Source: Diplosphaera chodatii
Taxonomy: Eukaryota > Chlorophyta > Trebouxiophyceae > Prasiolales > Stichococcaceae
NCBI GenBank assembly: GCA_032358165.1
Contig: JAALGY010000059.1
Location: 868,001 to 932,000 of the forward strand
DNA length: 64,000 bases
Direction of reading: 5' to 3'
The position numbers and the translations under genes were made by a program. How positions within the stretch are numbered: the stretch's first letter is position 1; each line of letters starts with the position of its first letter. The notes under the pieces are model-generated. The model did no database searches. It was given only the letters and a program-made list of their open reading frames with translations, and had not been told where the DNA came from. Shown in pieces: positions 1 to 12,591 of this stretch.

Positions 1-134
1 CAGCAGCAACGAGGTGCGGCACGGCTCGGCGGATCCTGCTGTGGCACAAGTGACTTTGTACTGCATGCTGCAGTGTCACGCATTAACCTGGCAGCTTGAA
101 AGACGACCCATGTGAGCGGCCATGCATGACGCAG

Positions 135-1078
135 AGTGCAGCCGCGGGCGCTGACCCGCATGCAAAGTCCATGGGCAGCGGCCTGCAGACCGCCTGGCAC
201 CCCAGCCGCCTGAGCACCAGCAGCCAGCACACGCCCGCCCAGGCTGGCCGCAGCAGCGGCGGCGGTGGCCTTGCCCCTGGAGCAAATGCCGCCGCCACCG
301 CCACCGCCGCCCCCTCAGCGGCCGGCCTGGCGGGCGGGAACAGCGCAGCAGCTTTTGGAACCACAGTCGCACCAGCGGCGCACCAGGCTGCGGGGGACTG
401 CCCGGTGGTCGTCGCGAACACCTCCCTGGCGCAGCGGCCGGCCAACCCGTTTGCGTCGGCGGTCGACGAGGCGTGGAGCGGCACCTGGCCCGCTGACGAG
501 GCGGACGGCCCCCCGGAGAGCGTGCGGTCGAAGTCGGCGCGGCTGCTCACCGTCGGCGATGCAGCGGAGCAGGTGCGCCGGCCCTGCGCTTTGCATTTGT
601 GCTGGCGCAGGCGCCCTGCCGCTGGGGCTGCCGCCCATGTGTTGCTGATGCGACTTGCCCATGTGTTGCTGATGCGACTTGTGCCATTATGCATCGAATT
701 TGAGGCGGGGACTTGCATGCCCAGGTGGCACTCAGCCGGCGGGTGTCACTCGAGGGGCGCAAGGCGTCCCTGCAGAGCGGGCTCAGCGGCGCCAGGCAGC
801 CAGCACGGTTCGGCAAACCGCCCATCACAAAAGTGCAGTCGGACCCCACAGCAGGCGTGGCCGCCGCAGACCGCAGCGGCAGCACAGACATGTGCCATCA
901 CGCCAGCGTCGGGTTCAACCGCACGTCGTACGGTGAATCCACAGGCAGCTCGCATGCAGCACTGGTGGGCGGCTTGGTGGGCAAGGGCAGTGCGGACCTT
1001 GCCGGGGGGCTGCCAGGCAGGGTCAGCATGGAGGTGCCAAACAGGGGTAGCATGGACCTATACAGCTGCTTTGCTTGA
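135..1078 (+). CDS. 3' end of an unrecognised low-complexity protein (partial)
   Basis: Two exons are visible. Exon 135-572 follows an acceptor (GACGCAG) and is read in the frame giving SVRSKSARLLTVGDAAEQ at its end. A 152-base intron 573-724 (GTGCGC...CCCAG) follows, then exon 725-1078 ending in TGA. Both junction phases are 0, so the splice keeps the frame. An in-frame TAA at 84-86 shows that the coding exon cannot simply extend leftwards, so earlier exons lie outside the window. The protein tail is rich in Ala, Gly, Ser and Thr. It has basophilic-kinase-like sites (RRVS, RKAS) but no domain I recognise. It looks like a disordered, possibly phosphorylated C-terminus; the function is unknown. 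Confidence 0.55.
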
Positions 1079-2156
1079 CAAATACATCCGGAAAACACTT
1101 GCAAAGCCAGTGCCAGCAGCATCACCATGGTTGCTGCACAGTTGGGCCCCTTTCGCGCCAGCACAACTACAGACACAACTACCGTTCGGCGTCGCACAGC
1201 TGGTTTTGGGGCTTCTCAGGGCGTGTGTCCCGACGATGTCAACCGTCAGAACTTCTAGGTTTGAGGGCGCTGTTTGCACTTGGAAGCAAACAGCTTGAAT
1301 CTTCCTTGATTTTCAATCAACATAATTGAAATCAATCAAGTTGCACGGCGGCACATAGCCACATAGTAGTGCATCAAACAACAGATACCCTGGGTACCAC
1401 AGCAGGAGAGCTTGTCATGTCACAAGAGACACTACTGCACACATGATACTCCAGGCTCGAGTTAACTTTTGTACGGCATGGCCCAATTTGCCAAGTCCGA
1501 AGAATACAGGCCATGGAAAGAATTTGTGACCAGCGTGTGCGGCAGGGCATCCAACTACAATCAATGTGATCGTGTCGGGTGCCTGCCCTCTGCCATCTGC
1601 TGTGCACAGTCAAAATTTTGCGGGCACCCATTTTGTTTCTGTGTCAGCACCATTGCTGACCGCTTTGCCAGGCTGCAGGCGCGGCCCCTGCTGACCTAAA
1701 TGCGGCATCACCGAGGCTGCTGCTGAGCAGCAGTGCGGCTACATGCCAACGTGCGCTGCCGCTGCCATCGGCACTATGCACACCACTCGCCCCGTTGGGG
1801 GGCGCAGCCCTCCGGCTGGTGGACGTGGTGCGGAGGTGTGATGTGGTTGCCCGTGGCACACCCTTGGTAAGGCACGGAACCCAAATTTGTCTTACGCATG
1901 ACCGCCGTCATGTGCTTCCCATGCCACTTAGAGCGGGGGCGCCTGGCGCGACGGCCGCCACGGTCGCCGTTCTGCATGCTGGCAGCGGTGGGCGGCGGCG
2001 GGGGCAAGCCTCGCAGCGTTGCAGGGGCCCCGCGCGCCTGCCGGCTCACGAGGGGCGGCGCCTGGCAGCCCCGGCCCCGCTGCGCCGTGGCGCGCCAAGG
2101 GTGCAGCTCGCGCCCAGCCTGCACCAGATGCCCCGCCGCCGCCGCCGCTGCGCTCC
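1079..2156. other. Intergenic, convergent 3' flanks
   Basis: This region lies between the stop of the left + gene and the proposed stop of the minus-strand SBP gene. The first 700 bases have intron/intergenic-like composition and no convincing exon. Bases 1930-2156 are very GC-rich and open in several minus-strand frames, so they could be 3' UTR of the SBP gene or an alternative last exon. I cannot decide between these. Confidence 0.4.
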
Positions 2157-5100
2157 CTAGCACTTCGTGCCCCTGCTGGCAGTGAGCGCATGCTGGAGGG
2201 TCCCACCGCCCGCTGACCTGGTCATGCGCCTGGCAGCGCGCAGAAGCGTTCGTTGGACAGCGCCAGGGCACGGCGGCGCGCCCACACATCGTCCGCCGGC
2301 CTGCACAGCAAGCGCTGCAGCTCCTGCACGGACGCATGCGCCACCCGTCAGCCTCCTTGCCGGGACCAGGCAGCAGCCCCTTGTGGCACGAAGCAGCAGC
2401 TGCGCTGCACGTGCAGGCGGTGACATGTGTCTGGCGTGATCGGCGGTGGGGCCAGAGCCTGCTGACCTACCCACCCCGTGTTCCGCGTGCAGCTGCCGCA
2501 GCGCTGCCCCCACTTGCTCCCGCCGGTGCCCCCGCCGGCAGCCCAGCGTCCTTCGCTGCGCCCTGAATGCAGCCTGCAACAACAGTAGAGAGTTCCTCAG
2601 GGATCATGCTGACATGGGCCGTTTGTGGCCATTAGCGTGGAAACGCCGGTGAGGACTGGACATGGAATAATGGGGGGCACTGCCAGTGGTCGCAGCACGG
2701 CTGCAAGGCAATTCGATTGTAGCTCTTGGCTTCTTCACAATGTTACATCACTGTGCATCACTCAGTATTGTGTTGGCGTAACCTCGACCAGAGTTCTGCA
2801 ACATCTGGCCAGCATGGTGGGTACGATGGGTACAGAGCTGCCTGGAGCGGGGTGAGCTGTGACAGCAATGTCTGACCTGCCGGCTCTGCTGCAGACAGTC
2901 TGCAGCCGGCTCCTGTCGGTGCAGCACCTGCGCAGCTTGTGCAGACTCCAATGCGACGTTGTCGGTGGAACCCACACCCGAGGCTTCACGCGCCAGGCGA
3001 GCTGCAGACCTGCATGCCCGTCACATGTATATGGGTGATGTCATTCACCCAGAATTGAACGTGCGTGTCTTTGCTACCTGTGCTTGCTCATGGCTGCTGA
3101 GATGCAGGGGCAAGCCATGTGCAGGGGCAGAGGAGCGAGCTTGCGCACCTGCCAGTATTGTGCTGCAGGGGTGGTCGGGAACATGAGCCGGAGTGCCGCT
3201 GCTGAGGGTGCTGCTGTGGCGGTGGCGACCGGCCCCAGTCATGGCTGCTGCTCATGGGGGGAAGCACATCGGCAAGTCCGTAGCTGTACAGCGGCTGGTC
3301 CTCCGTCTTCAGGGTGGCGCCAATCAGCTGCTGCGCGAGCCACAGTGGCTCCGAAGCCTGCAGGTCACATGAATGTGAGTGTGGGTTGCAGTGACAATCC
3401 GGATGACCCTTGCGACCCAGCACAGCAAAGCTAGCTGAAAGCATGCATTACCCATACACAGACTCATGAGTCTCGCAAACTCCTGGCTCCATTGAGCCGG
3501 CAGTGGGGGATGCGTCCACCTGGTTCGCAAATGCACACGCCTCTGCCTCGTTGCTGAAGCCCAGATTCCCAGCAGCCGTGTTTGCCCGCCGGTGGTGCAG
3601 CGCTTCCGCCGCCGCCGCTGCCTGCATGCACAACGCACTCGATGTCACCACGCAGCGCTGCCACGCACTGGACGTCGGCCCCAGATTCTGTAGTGCTGCC
3701 AACTGACACTCCGCAACAGCATCTGAGGTTTTACAGCAGTACCGAGCACCATGCTAAAGCCCACCTGCTGGTCATGCTGCAGCTCGGCGGGCGGCCCAAC
3801 GCGCGTCTCCATTGCCGTTGTGGCGTCTACACCCTGCTGCGCATCTACGTCCATGTCGGCAAGGCTGGTCTCCCAGCCGAAGTCCAATGCTGCTGCGGCC
3901 CTGGCGTGGCTGTCAGCGGGGCCCACATCTGACGATGAAGCCATGCCCAGCCGATGCTGTTCAGTCGCTTTGCCAGTGGCAGGCGGGGGCTGGCGCATTT
4001 TCTCAAAACGCAGCACAGGTGCGGGCAACTGCTGCTGCTGCGGCTGCTGCAGTGTAGCCTGCGTTGGCACATGCATGGTCATGAGGGCTCAGCATGTCGA
4101 GGGGTTGACATCTCGCAGGATGTTACGCGGCTTGTCTCATGTCGCCCAAGCTTGCTGCAAGTTGACCACGCTGTCCCGTGATGCTGACAAGCAGTGAAGC
4201 ACCGTGTTGTAGACGGTCTGCATGCCCATCTGCGGCTGGGGCTGCTGGTCGTCCAGCTGCAAGCTGCCCGTCCAGGAATGCAGCGCTGCCGCTTCAGGCA
4301 CGCTGAGGATCGAGGCGGGGCCGAGCTCCCGGTGCTGCATCGGCCAGCAGCCAGCACCAGCGGCTGCTGGCGCCAGCCCCCCTTCAGCTGGCTGTGCGCC
4401 TGCGAGATGTGCGTCCGCCACTGGCATGCTGCGAAGCCCTGCTGGGGGCTGCGGCCGTGGGGCTGCCTGCTGCTGCGGAGCAGGGGCGGCGCTGGGAGCC
4501 GCCTGCTGCGGTGGGGCGAGGGCGGCGGTAGGGGCAGCCTGCTGCAGTGCAACAGCTGCATCAGGCGCACTGCGCGGGTGCCAGCGGTGTTTGCAGGGCT
4601 CAGAAAGCAGGCAAGGCGGTCCGCGCAGTCAGTTTGTTCGGCTTGTGTCGTCGCTCAATGCAGGCTAGACAGCCATGCCGAAGGCAGACGTCAGCACATA
4701 CGTCACTGCCTACTTACCTCTGTGTCGGGCTCCTCATCATGAACTCTGATGTCACAGCTGGAGGGAGCACGCTCCCTCGCCTGCAGTGCTGGCGACCATG
4801 ACACCTGCACTGCCACAATGACATGAGTCCATGCCTGGCAGGTCATCACTGCATAGCCTGCAGAATGCTGCCACGACCTGCACCCAACCTGCGCACCCGC
4901 CCTGCCAACACCAACCTGCAGCCCCTTGCTACTGAACCCAGCTGCTGCAGCACATGGATGCGTGACACAACCTCACACACCTCAGCAACGTGGAGAGGAT
5001 GCCAGCGCAATGCCTCGCCTGAAACTGTAGGACGCCGTCAGGTGCAGTGCTGCCTACGGGCAGCTCTGGATGTGCCGACGGCCGACCCGTCTCCGACCAG

Positions 5101-6839
5101 AACGATGCTGGCAGCAGCTCCCCGATCTGCACAAGAGGGCGCCCTGTCTGACGCTTGGCAATGCACTCGGTGTGCCTACTGGCCATGACCCAATAGCAGG
5201 AGCGTCAGCTGGCAGGGTAGTTGGATGGTGTCGCCCCGGGTCAGCAGGCCAAGGCTCTACAGCAGCATCCGGTGCCGCACCTGCATCTGGCCCAGCGATG
5301 TGGAACGCCGGCTCTGGAGCCTGTGCTGTGGCGACTTGCGTATCACGTCGCTGCTGGACCGCATCGACTTAGCGAGCGCCTTTTCGAAGGGCGTCACCGG
5401 CGGCCGCTGCCGCTGCGTCTGCTGTGGCCGCGGCCGTGTGCTGGGGACGTCGGCGTGGCTGGCGGCAAAGCTGCTCCTGAGCCCGGTGTCCGTGCCGCTG
5501 GCAGCGGGGAAAGCCCATGCTGACTGACATGACCGCCCACCAGCGGCAGTGGCGGCGATGACGCTGGGCTCCTGCTGCTGGAACCTGCTCGCAAGAGGCG
5601 CCGGCTGCCGCTCCAGGCTGGCTGCGGCATCAGAGCCAGGAGTGCCGGCAGGTGCGGGCAGCGGGCCGGGGCGTGGTGACCTGTGGCCTGCGCGCGTGGG
5701 GGCAGCCCCCCCTGCGCCCTGAGCACGTGCGCCGCCTTGGTCGTCACTCCCTGAGGACGCTGCGCCTTCGGAGCCCCGCTGTCCCTGCCTGGCCAGCCAA
5801 TTGTGCCGCTGCCGGCTCGCGTGCGCCGCCAGCCGCTCGCGGCAGGACCTGCACATGACAGAGGCCTATGACCTTGCGTCTGTTGGGCCACGAGTGCAGT
5901 CGTGAGTCCATGAAGCAGCCTCGTGCTGCAGGTCCTGCGCCAACCACGCTCCTCAGCTGACTGACAGCACGACAGGCAAGTGGCTTGCCATCAGCAGCAA
6001 GCTGATCCTCAGACGGATGCTGATGGTAATCTGTCTGGAGCCCAACCTGCGAGATCCGTCAAATGCTGCCACAGGATGGAAGCAGCAGCACTGCTGGCAG
6101 AAGCGGCGCGCCTCCCCATCAAGATACACCTGCACAGTGCAGCAAGGATTCTGTCGTCAGGAGGTGCGCAGCATTCCTGAAGCCAGGCGTGCAAACCGTG
6201 CGGTGAGGTGAGCCTCGGTGTCATTGAGCGAGGTGTTCAACATTGTGACGCTGCACGCCTGCCTGGAAGGCAAGGTGCACAATCTCAGATGGAGGCCTGG
6301 AGTCACCTCAGCGGCGGTGGCATGGGTCTTGCAGCAGCGCGAGCGGCGGTAGAAGGGCTTCTCCGCTCTCAGGACGGCGCCACAGCCGTCCACCTGACAA
6401 CAAGCGCGACACCATCAGCAAATGGTAGTAAGGAGCAGGTGATCGTATGCCAGGTTCCAGCATCTGTCTATACAGGGCGGACGTGAAAATACGTTACTAC
6501 CATGCAAGGCCCTGTTTGACCTACAAGGGGCTTATACTAACAGGCCACAGTGCAAGAGATCATCGGGATCTAACACTGCTAGGTTTCTGCACATGCTCTG
6601 ACTCTTAGTCACCGCATGTGTATCTGTCTGACAATGCAGGCTGTCTCCACTTGGCCGCCAAGCGCCCACTCATTACCGGCAGCAAGACAGTACACAGGGC
6701 TCTGTGGGCTTTCAGCAATGAGGGGGCGCATAGCACGCACTCTGCACGTGTGGCTTGACCACCGCTTTGCAGGCTGGGGTGCCGCTGATGGGCTCTCCGC
6801 GGCAGCAGCCGTAGCGTCGAGAGCAGCTGCGGCGCACAT
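2157..6839 (-). CDS. SBP-box (SPL-type) transcription factor
   Basis: The SBP domain is a plant/green-algal double zinc-finger that binds GTAC-core DNA in the nucleus. Here it is assembled from four exons with matching phases: 6839-6741, 6393-6307, 6129-6047 and the start of 5848-5281. Seen ligands are TCRVDGC, RCCKTH, RFCQQCCCFH and SCRER, which is the expected C-C-C-H plus C-C-H-C pattern. The basic tail (RERLAAHASRQRH) is less basic than the usual RRR-containing nuclear signal. The start ATG at 6839 has an in-frame TAG directly upstream, so the domain sits about 30 residues from the N-terminus. Downstream exons include one ending in LSTLLR (about 5150-4981), a Gln/Pro/Ala-rich one (about 4550-4140), an exon with LRFEKMRQ and LADMDV (4066 to about 3770), 3702-3460, one starting at 3357, and 3001-2877. 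They read as an activation-type low-complexity region. The last exons (2570-2157, stop TAG) are less certain. Middle junctions near 5.0, 4.9 and 3.1 kb do not all close in phase. Confidence 0.85.
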
Positions 6840-8557
6840 CTACGATGAGCTTGAAGCTCAATCTGGGCCGCCCGCTACGCCGGTTGCCGCTGTGGCCGAG
6901 CGTCCGTCGTCATGCCTTTCCTGCAAGAGGCAGATGTGTTCGGACCACGATCATGGCTTGCACCGACAGCTTGATGAAGGGTTCGTGCATGATGCGCACC
7001 ACACTTTTCTCTGGTACTCACTAGCAACATTTGCCTCCGCGCGGAGCATACCGCAACTTGCATGACCACTTAGTCAGCATAACCTCCTGTCGCAAGAACG
7101 CACCAGATCAGACCTGCCCGTGACGTTCAACGGTTGCCCCTTGTCTCGATCATGCGTCACGACCCCTATAATCGCACGAAGCGAAACATGTGAACAGAGC
7201 GGTGCACGGCTTCCATCCAAGGCGACCGACGAGCCGCGAAAACAGATGAGAGGTTTGCACTACGGTCCTGATCGAAACCGCCGTATCGGCGGCAGCGCTC
7301 ATAAGCAACGGCAACGCAAATCCAAACTGGGATCATCTGAATACATATGTTTCGGTGCTGAAGTAGACAGCAGACTCTGCAGACATGAACGCTCAGTCGT
7401 TGCGCATACACACCTGAGACGAGAAGTGACCTCAGGTTCTGCCACAACTTGCGTGCGTGTCTGCTCTCATCAGCGTTCTGTCACGGGTGATGCTGCAGCG
7501 TCCGAGTGCCGACTGGAAAGCGAAACGTGTGCCAAATGTCGGATGCGGGTGCAACTCAGAATGTGAGATCCAGGGGACGTGGAAGATGCACTTGTCACGG
7601 CGCAAGACAGCGTTTCAGCTCTGTGCCCTGCTTTGCTCCGCTCTCAGATCCATCAATGAAGGCAGAAACCTTGAGCACAGCCTAGAATTTGGCCTGTAGT
7701 GCTTCTGCAACCTCTGTGACAGGGAGCGAAGCTCATGCAGGGCGCTGCCGAACCCCGCAGCGATTACCCCCTGGGTTGAGATCCCGGGGTGCCCGGGTGT
7801 AACACGGTCTCAGCACATAACACCACGTGCACAAGACATTCCATAGGCTTGGACGACCCACGGCGCACGCAGAGAGTCCTGCCAGCCGCACGCCTTGCAC
7901 ACGCGTCGTGCACTTGCACTGCTCGAAGGCGACATGGCCGTCGACAACAGATGGTCCGTGCAGCATCGCCCGGATCGCGTAGCTGCGCTGGACCAAGCGC
8001 AGTTTGCAGGATGGGCGGAAGCGCACGCGCGCAAGTGCGTGCACGTCGACTGACGATCGCCGGATCCACGCATGGTTGGAGAGTCTGTGCAATCACCTAT
8101 GTTACAGGTTGTACACCCACGCACGGCCTGGTTATTCCGTGCACCTGCACGCTTGCAGGCTATCACCGTCAGCGCGCCGTGTCTGTCAGGGCTGATGTCG
8201 GGTCTGCTGACATCAGGCCAACAGTAGTGCTGCACGGGGCCGGCACGGGACTCGCGCCCGGCTGGCTCCAGCTAGCAAACCGCAGTCGCTCAACGTCCTC
8301 GGTGTGGTTCTGGCACGCAGCGCAAGCACGAAGCACAGAGGCGACAGAACACACGCATGATCATGATCATGATCGTGCACGTGTGACCAAAGACCAGAAG
8401 CTGGCTCTCATGGCTGCGCAGCTCAGCAGCCGCGATGCAGACAATACAACATTGCAAGGAAAGTGTTCATCAATCTCACCCGCACTGCTTATCCTTCAAC
8501 ACGCTACAGGGGCTGAGCCCATATGACTGCCACGCGAGGCAGCGGTGCACCAGCTGC
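6840..8557. other. Intergenic: SBP gene upstream region and UGT 3' flank
   Basis: This 1.7 kb holds the presumed promoter of the minus-strand SBP gene and the 3' flank of the minus-strand UGT. Several open frames exist (for example 7789-8526 +), but none has signal sequence, domain resemblance or exon-like third-position bias. A short CATGATCATGATCATGATC run lies near 8356. No RNA gene was recognised. Confidence 0.5.
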
Positions 8558-11500
8558 TCATGCGCTCTTGGCATGCTGCGCTGCCGGCGGCACGCCTCTG
8601 CCGGCTGCGCCGCGTCCCGCGGCTGGTTTCTGACGGGCGCGGACGCACCAGAAGGCGGCCGCACAGCTCGCCGCCAGCGCCGCCGCCGCCACGGCGCCGA
8701 GGTCCAGGAAGTTCAGCTGCCACCAGGGCATGCCCACCTCCAGGGGCCACAGGAATGGCTCCGGCCCCGTCGCCAGCGCATACTCCACCCAGTCCGCCGC
8801 CTGCGTTCCAGATACACGAGGCCACTGCACAGTGGGCAACACTCCCCGGCTCCAGATCCCAATTCGGCACACTCATCTTGCCAACACCCCAGACGGCTTG
8901 ACACTGACACAGATGGCAGGCGTGGTATGGATGCCGCTGCCGCAGGCTTTAGTCAGCAGTCTTGTGCATGGAGCGCACCCTGGTGGCTGGCGTGCCGGGC
9001 TGCGAGCGCAGCCGCGCGGCCAGCCGCTGCGCCTGCTGCCGGTAGCTGGGCGCCCCAACGACCTGCGTGCGATCGTGAACGTGCGTCGTGCTCGACCCAC
9101 CGGGTGGGCTGTGTCATGCCACTGACACATGGTGCCATGCCCAACTCCTGCTGGGGGCCATTGGAGAATCTACAGGGGCAGACCTGCTGCAGGGCGGCCA
9201 CAAGCTCGGTCGTGTTGCTGCCAGCCAGCGTTTTCTGCTGCACGATGCATCCTGCCCTGTGGTGCTCGGCCACCAGCCTGCAGTGTACGTCGGTTTCCAG
9301 GTGGAGTCACGATTGGCAGTGGTGACAAACGGGAGTGCAGCATGCTCAGGAACTAATGCAAACACCGTCAGCGCGTGCGTGATGGCGGACAAGTCTTGAA
9401 CATGAGACCCAGATGGTTGTGAAGCAGCACCTCACCTGGCGTTGTCAAACTGGTCGATGCCCAGGGGCATGACGACCATGGGCTGCCCGTGGAACAGCGC
9501 CTCGTAGATGCTGTGGATGCCGCCGTGCGTCAGAAACGCCTTCACTGCGGGGTGGCCCAGCAGGTCCTGCTGCGGTATCCATGGCAGAACCAGGATGTTG
9601 CCTGCACGGGTGCACCAGCAGCATGGCCCCTGGTAAAGGTACTTGTTGAACAGCGGGGTGTGAGTATTGTGCAGCTGCCCTGTTGTGTGAAGTGGTCAAC
9701 ACAAGTGCTCTTGCTGGTCTCATGCTCATCAGTGGTTACCACCCTACCTGCTGCAGCCACAATGGCCTCCAGCTCCCGCCTTGCCTCAGCCGTGAGGTCG
9801 CTGCTGCCCACCTTCCACACCACCCTCTGCACTCAAGGGCCGTCCACTGTCTCCAGCTGTGTCAGTAGCATCAGCGGCGGCACACCAGAGGCCATAAGCG
9901 GGGGATGCGCTGCGTGCCAAGGTGCATTGCCGACAGAATCAGAAAAGGAGACTGGGTGGCCGAACATGTATGGATGTTGAGCTGGTTGAGTAGACCCTCA
10001 CCTGGGGAAGGGCGGCAAAGGCCCTGGCAATGGCCAGCAGGTTGGCTGGCGACGCATTCAGCATGGTGCCAAAGGATGCCACGATGGCGCCAGCCTCCGG
10101 TGCCCCTGCAACCCGACACGTACAAAGGTCTGCACCTGTTCTGTTGGCCGAGCTGTGGTTCAGCTGCTGGCCGCATATAGCATCTGCCATGCCACCACGG
10201 GGATCTGCTGCAATGTGATGACTGCACCAGTGTGCACTACAACAGTCTCTGCACAGCACCTGACACGAACGCTTCCAGGTCCGGGCTCAGCGGCTGCGGC
10301 GGCAGCGCCGTCAGCGGCCCCACATACTTCACATGCACCGGCACCTGGCATAAAGGAAGCGCACATCCGACTCAGTACTGTCAGCATCGACATACTGACG
10401 CCTCAACTATCATGAGAGACCACGCGCCGTGGGGCTCTTGCACAGCAGCGCGGCTGCTGCTGTGACACCTTGGTCACTTGCAGCAATAAACCAGAGCAAA
10501 GCGCACCGGCCGGGGCTGCTCCACTCCAACGTCCACGCCTGACAGCGTGAGCAGGGCGCGGTGGGGGTTGGGCGCCGGGATGGCGGGGTTGCGCCACGTC
10601 GTGTTCACGCGCCGCCTGCCACAGAGGTCCACGTGCCGTTGAGCAGGTTGGCATTTCTAAAGCGAAATCTGCATCACGCAGTGCAGTGTGCTGCACCGCG
10701 CCACCACCCATGGTCCAGGGGTTGATCATCACACTGTCGGCCGCCACTGCTAGCGAGCAACAAGGCTCTGTTGCGGCGGAGAGACAGGTCAAGGCATGGA
10801 AAGCAGCAGCAGGCGCACCGCATGTCCACATGCGATTTGATGGGCAGGAGCACGGAGAAGGACCGCGTGACCCCCATAAGCAGCGCGTTGCCGGCGCGCT
10901 GCAGCAGGGTCATGCCTGTCGCACAGCAAGGAGGATGTCGACCAGCAGCTTGCGACTCCTGGCACAGCCCATGCGTTGCTGGACTTGCCACAGCAGCCGG
11001 CATCCAGCTGGGGCCGCAGTGTAACAGCAGCACGCGTTGGTATGTGATTGCAGCGCAGAATCTTCCTAGCCCTGAGCTCAAGCGCGGCGCAGGTCGTCAC
11101 CTGTGGGCGGCAGCCCAGAGGTGAACACGGGCGTGTAGGCGAGCGACGGCATGCTGAGGTGGTACAGCGCCGCCTCCACCGTGACGCCTCCCGCCCCCGG
11201 GTTGTAGTCGATCCGGGGCAGCCTGCTCAGGGGGGCAGTCGCCGCGTGACAAACCCTTGGTAATGGCCCGCAGGCACTGCATGGGCGGGTGGCGGCGCAG
11301 CAGCAGCTGCGCCCGCCCCTCCACCAAAGCAGGGCATTGCACCTCCGCACAGGGGCGCATGACGCTGCGGTCACAGTGGGTACGCGCGCGTGCACTGCGT
11401 CATTGAGCAAGCACACTCGCCATGCTGGGTGCTGCTTGTGTCTGGGTGCGCGGCCATGCAGGGGCGCACCCCAGGATGTCGCTCATGATCCAGGAGCAGG

Positions 11501-12591
11501 CGGTGATGATGTCGCCCACGAACATGTCCGCCTCGAAGTCATACAGCGCGTCCACGGCAGTCTGGTTGCCGAAGATGTTGGCGCACGAGGTGACCAGGAA
11601 GTCCGCTGTCATCTTGACCATCTGCAGGCTGGGTGCCAGCCCACTGTCGGTCTTCTATTGCTGTGAGGTGTGTGCCAAGTCCACTGATACGGTAAGACAG
11701 CACCGTGTTGTCAGCACGGCAGTGCTCAATTTCATTTGTCGCAGCGTGCACAGATCACACTGCACCTCTGCCGAAACACGTCGCAGGTATAGTGGAGGGT
11801 TTAGGGTTTACGCGGCGCACCTCAACCAGGCCCACATCGCCGACCTTCCGCAGCTCATCCATGGACACCGAGTCGTACTGCAGCTGGGCAACGCCGCCGG
11901 CGGCTCCGCGGCCGCCTGCGGAGCACAGCACCTTTCGTCCACTGCTGGGGGCGAGAGCGTCACAGCAGGACACACTCAGGAGCGCCTGCGCACCGCTGTG
12001 CCACCACACAGCCGTCGCCGGTCCGACGCCCCAAACCCCAACATGCAAGCTGCTGCCTTGGGGCTGCGGCGGCGGACCACCAGAGCTGCTGCGCCATCCC
12101 TGGCGCGTCACCGAGCAGGCTGCGTGGCGCGTGGCGCAGCTTCGCACCCTCTGTGCTGGAGGCGTTGGGGGGCGGGGCCCGGGCCAGCATGGCGCCGATG
12201 CGGTGGTCCAGCTCGCGGGGCGTCACCACCAGCACCTGGTGCCCGCGCTGCGCCAGCTCGCCCGCCAGCGCCACCAGGCCGAAGACGCAGCTGGGCCCTG
12301 CGGGGAGGCGCCTGACAGGGTTCCAACGCCTGGCTGTCCAGTCTGGACAGTACGCCGCGGCAGTGCAATCCCGGCAGGATGCGCTGCATTGATGGCAGGC
12401 AACGGGGAATGTTTATCGAGGCCGCTCACGCAGCTGCGTCGTTGTCATGAGTGACATCACTCACATGGATAGGGGTACATCAGGATGCGTGCTGCGCCAC
12501 AACTCTGCGCCCCACCCAGGAGCAGCGCCAGCAGCAGCGGCGGCAGCACCCCGCAGGTTTCTCGGTTACGCCTCCGTGACTGCATGGCCAT
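8558..12591 (-). CDS. UDP-glycosyltransferase (GT1/UGT) with signal peptide and C-terminal membrane anchor
   Basis: The protein would transfer a sugar from a UDP-sugar to a small lipophilic acceptor, probably in the ER lumen. The first exon (12591-12465) encodes a signal peptide ([15 protein letters not shown]) followed by ARILMYPYP. Later exons with closed phases are 12297-12112 ([12 protein letters not shown]), 11915-11821, 11621-11470, 11222-11101 and 10915-10819. The catalytic half reads [12 protein letters not shown] (about 10350-10290), [28 protein letters not shown], then the UGT signature: [20 protein letters not shown] and [17 protein letters not shown]. Exons 9062-8979 and 8800-8558 (stop) finish with [18 protein letters not shown], a hydrophobic Ala-rich membrane segment and a basic RARQKP tail. 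That is the layout of animal-type ER UGTs; soluble plant UGTs lack this anchor. The exon near 10.7 kb (VMINPWTMG) is tentatively placed. About 15 exons and roughly 500 residues. Confidence 0.88.
11797..11810 (+). repeat. Short telomere-like TTTAGGG repeat in a UGT intron
   Basis: GGGTTTAGGGTTTA matches two units of the plant and green-algal telomere repeat TTTAGGG. It lies in an intron on the left of UGT exon 11915-11821. At 14 bases it could be chance, or a telo-box-like motif. Confidence 0.4.

Noticed and set aside
96..1298. 400-codon continuous + ORF at the left edge
   Set aside because: The exon-like frame changes at an intron (573-724). Beyond 572 this frame loses coding character while the frame of 725-1078 gains it.
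7741..7810. tRNA-like GGTTGAGATCCC stretch
   Set aside because: No matching A-box or cloverleaf could be drawn on either strand.
7789..8526. 245-codon + ORF
   Set aside because: Same reasons: random-looking residue mix and no splice partners.
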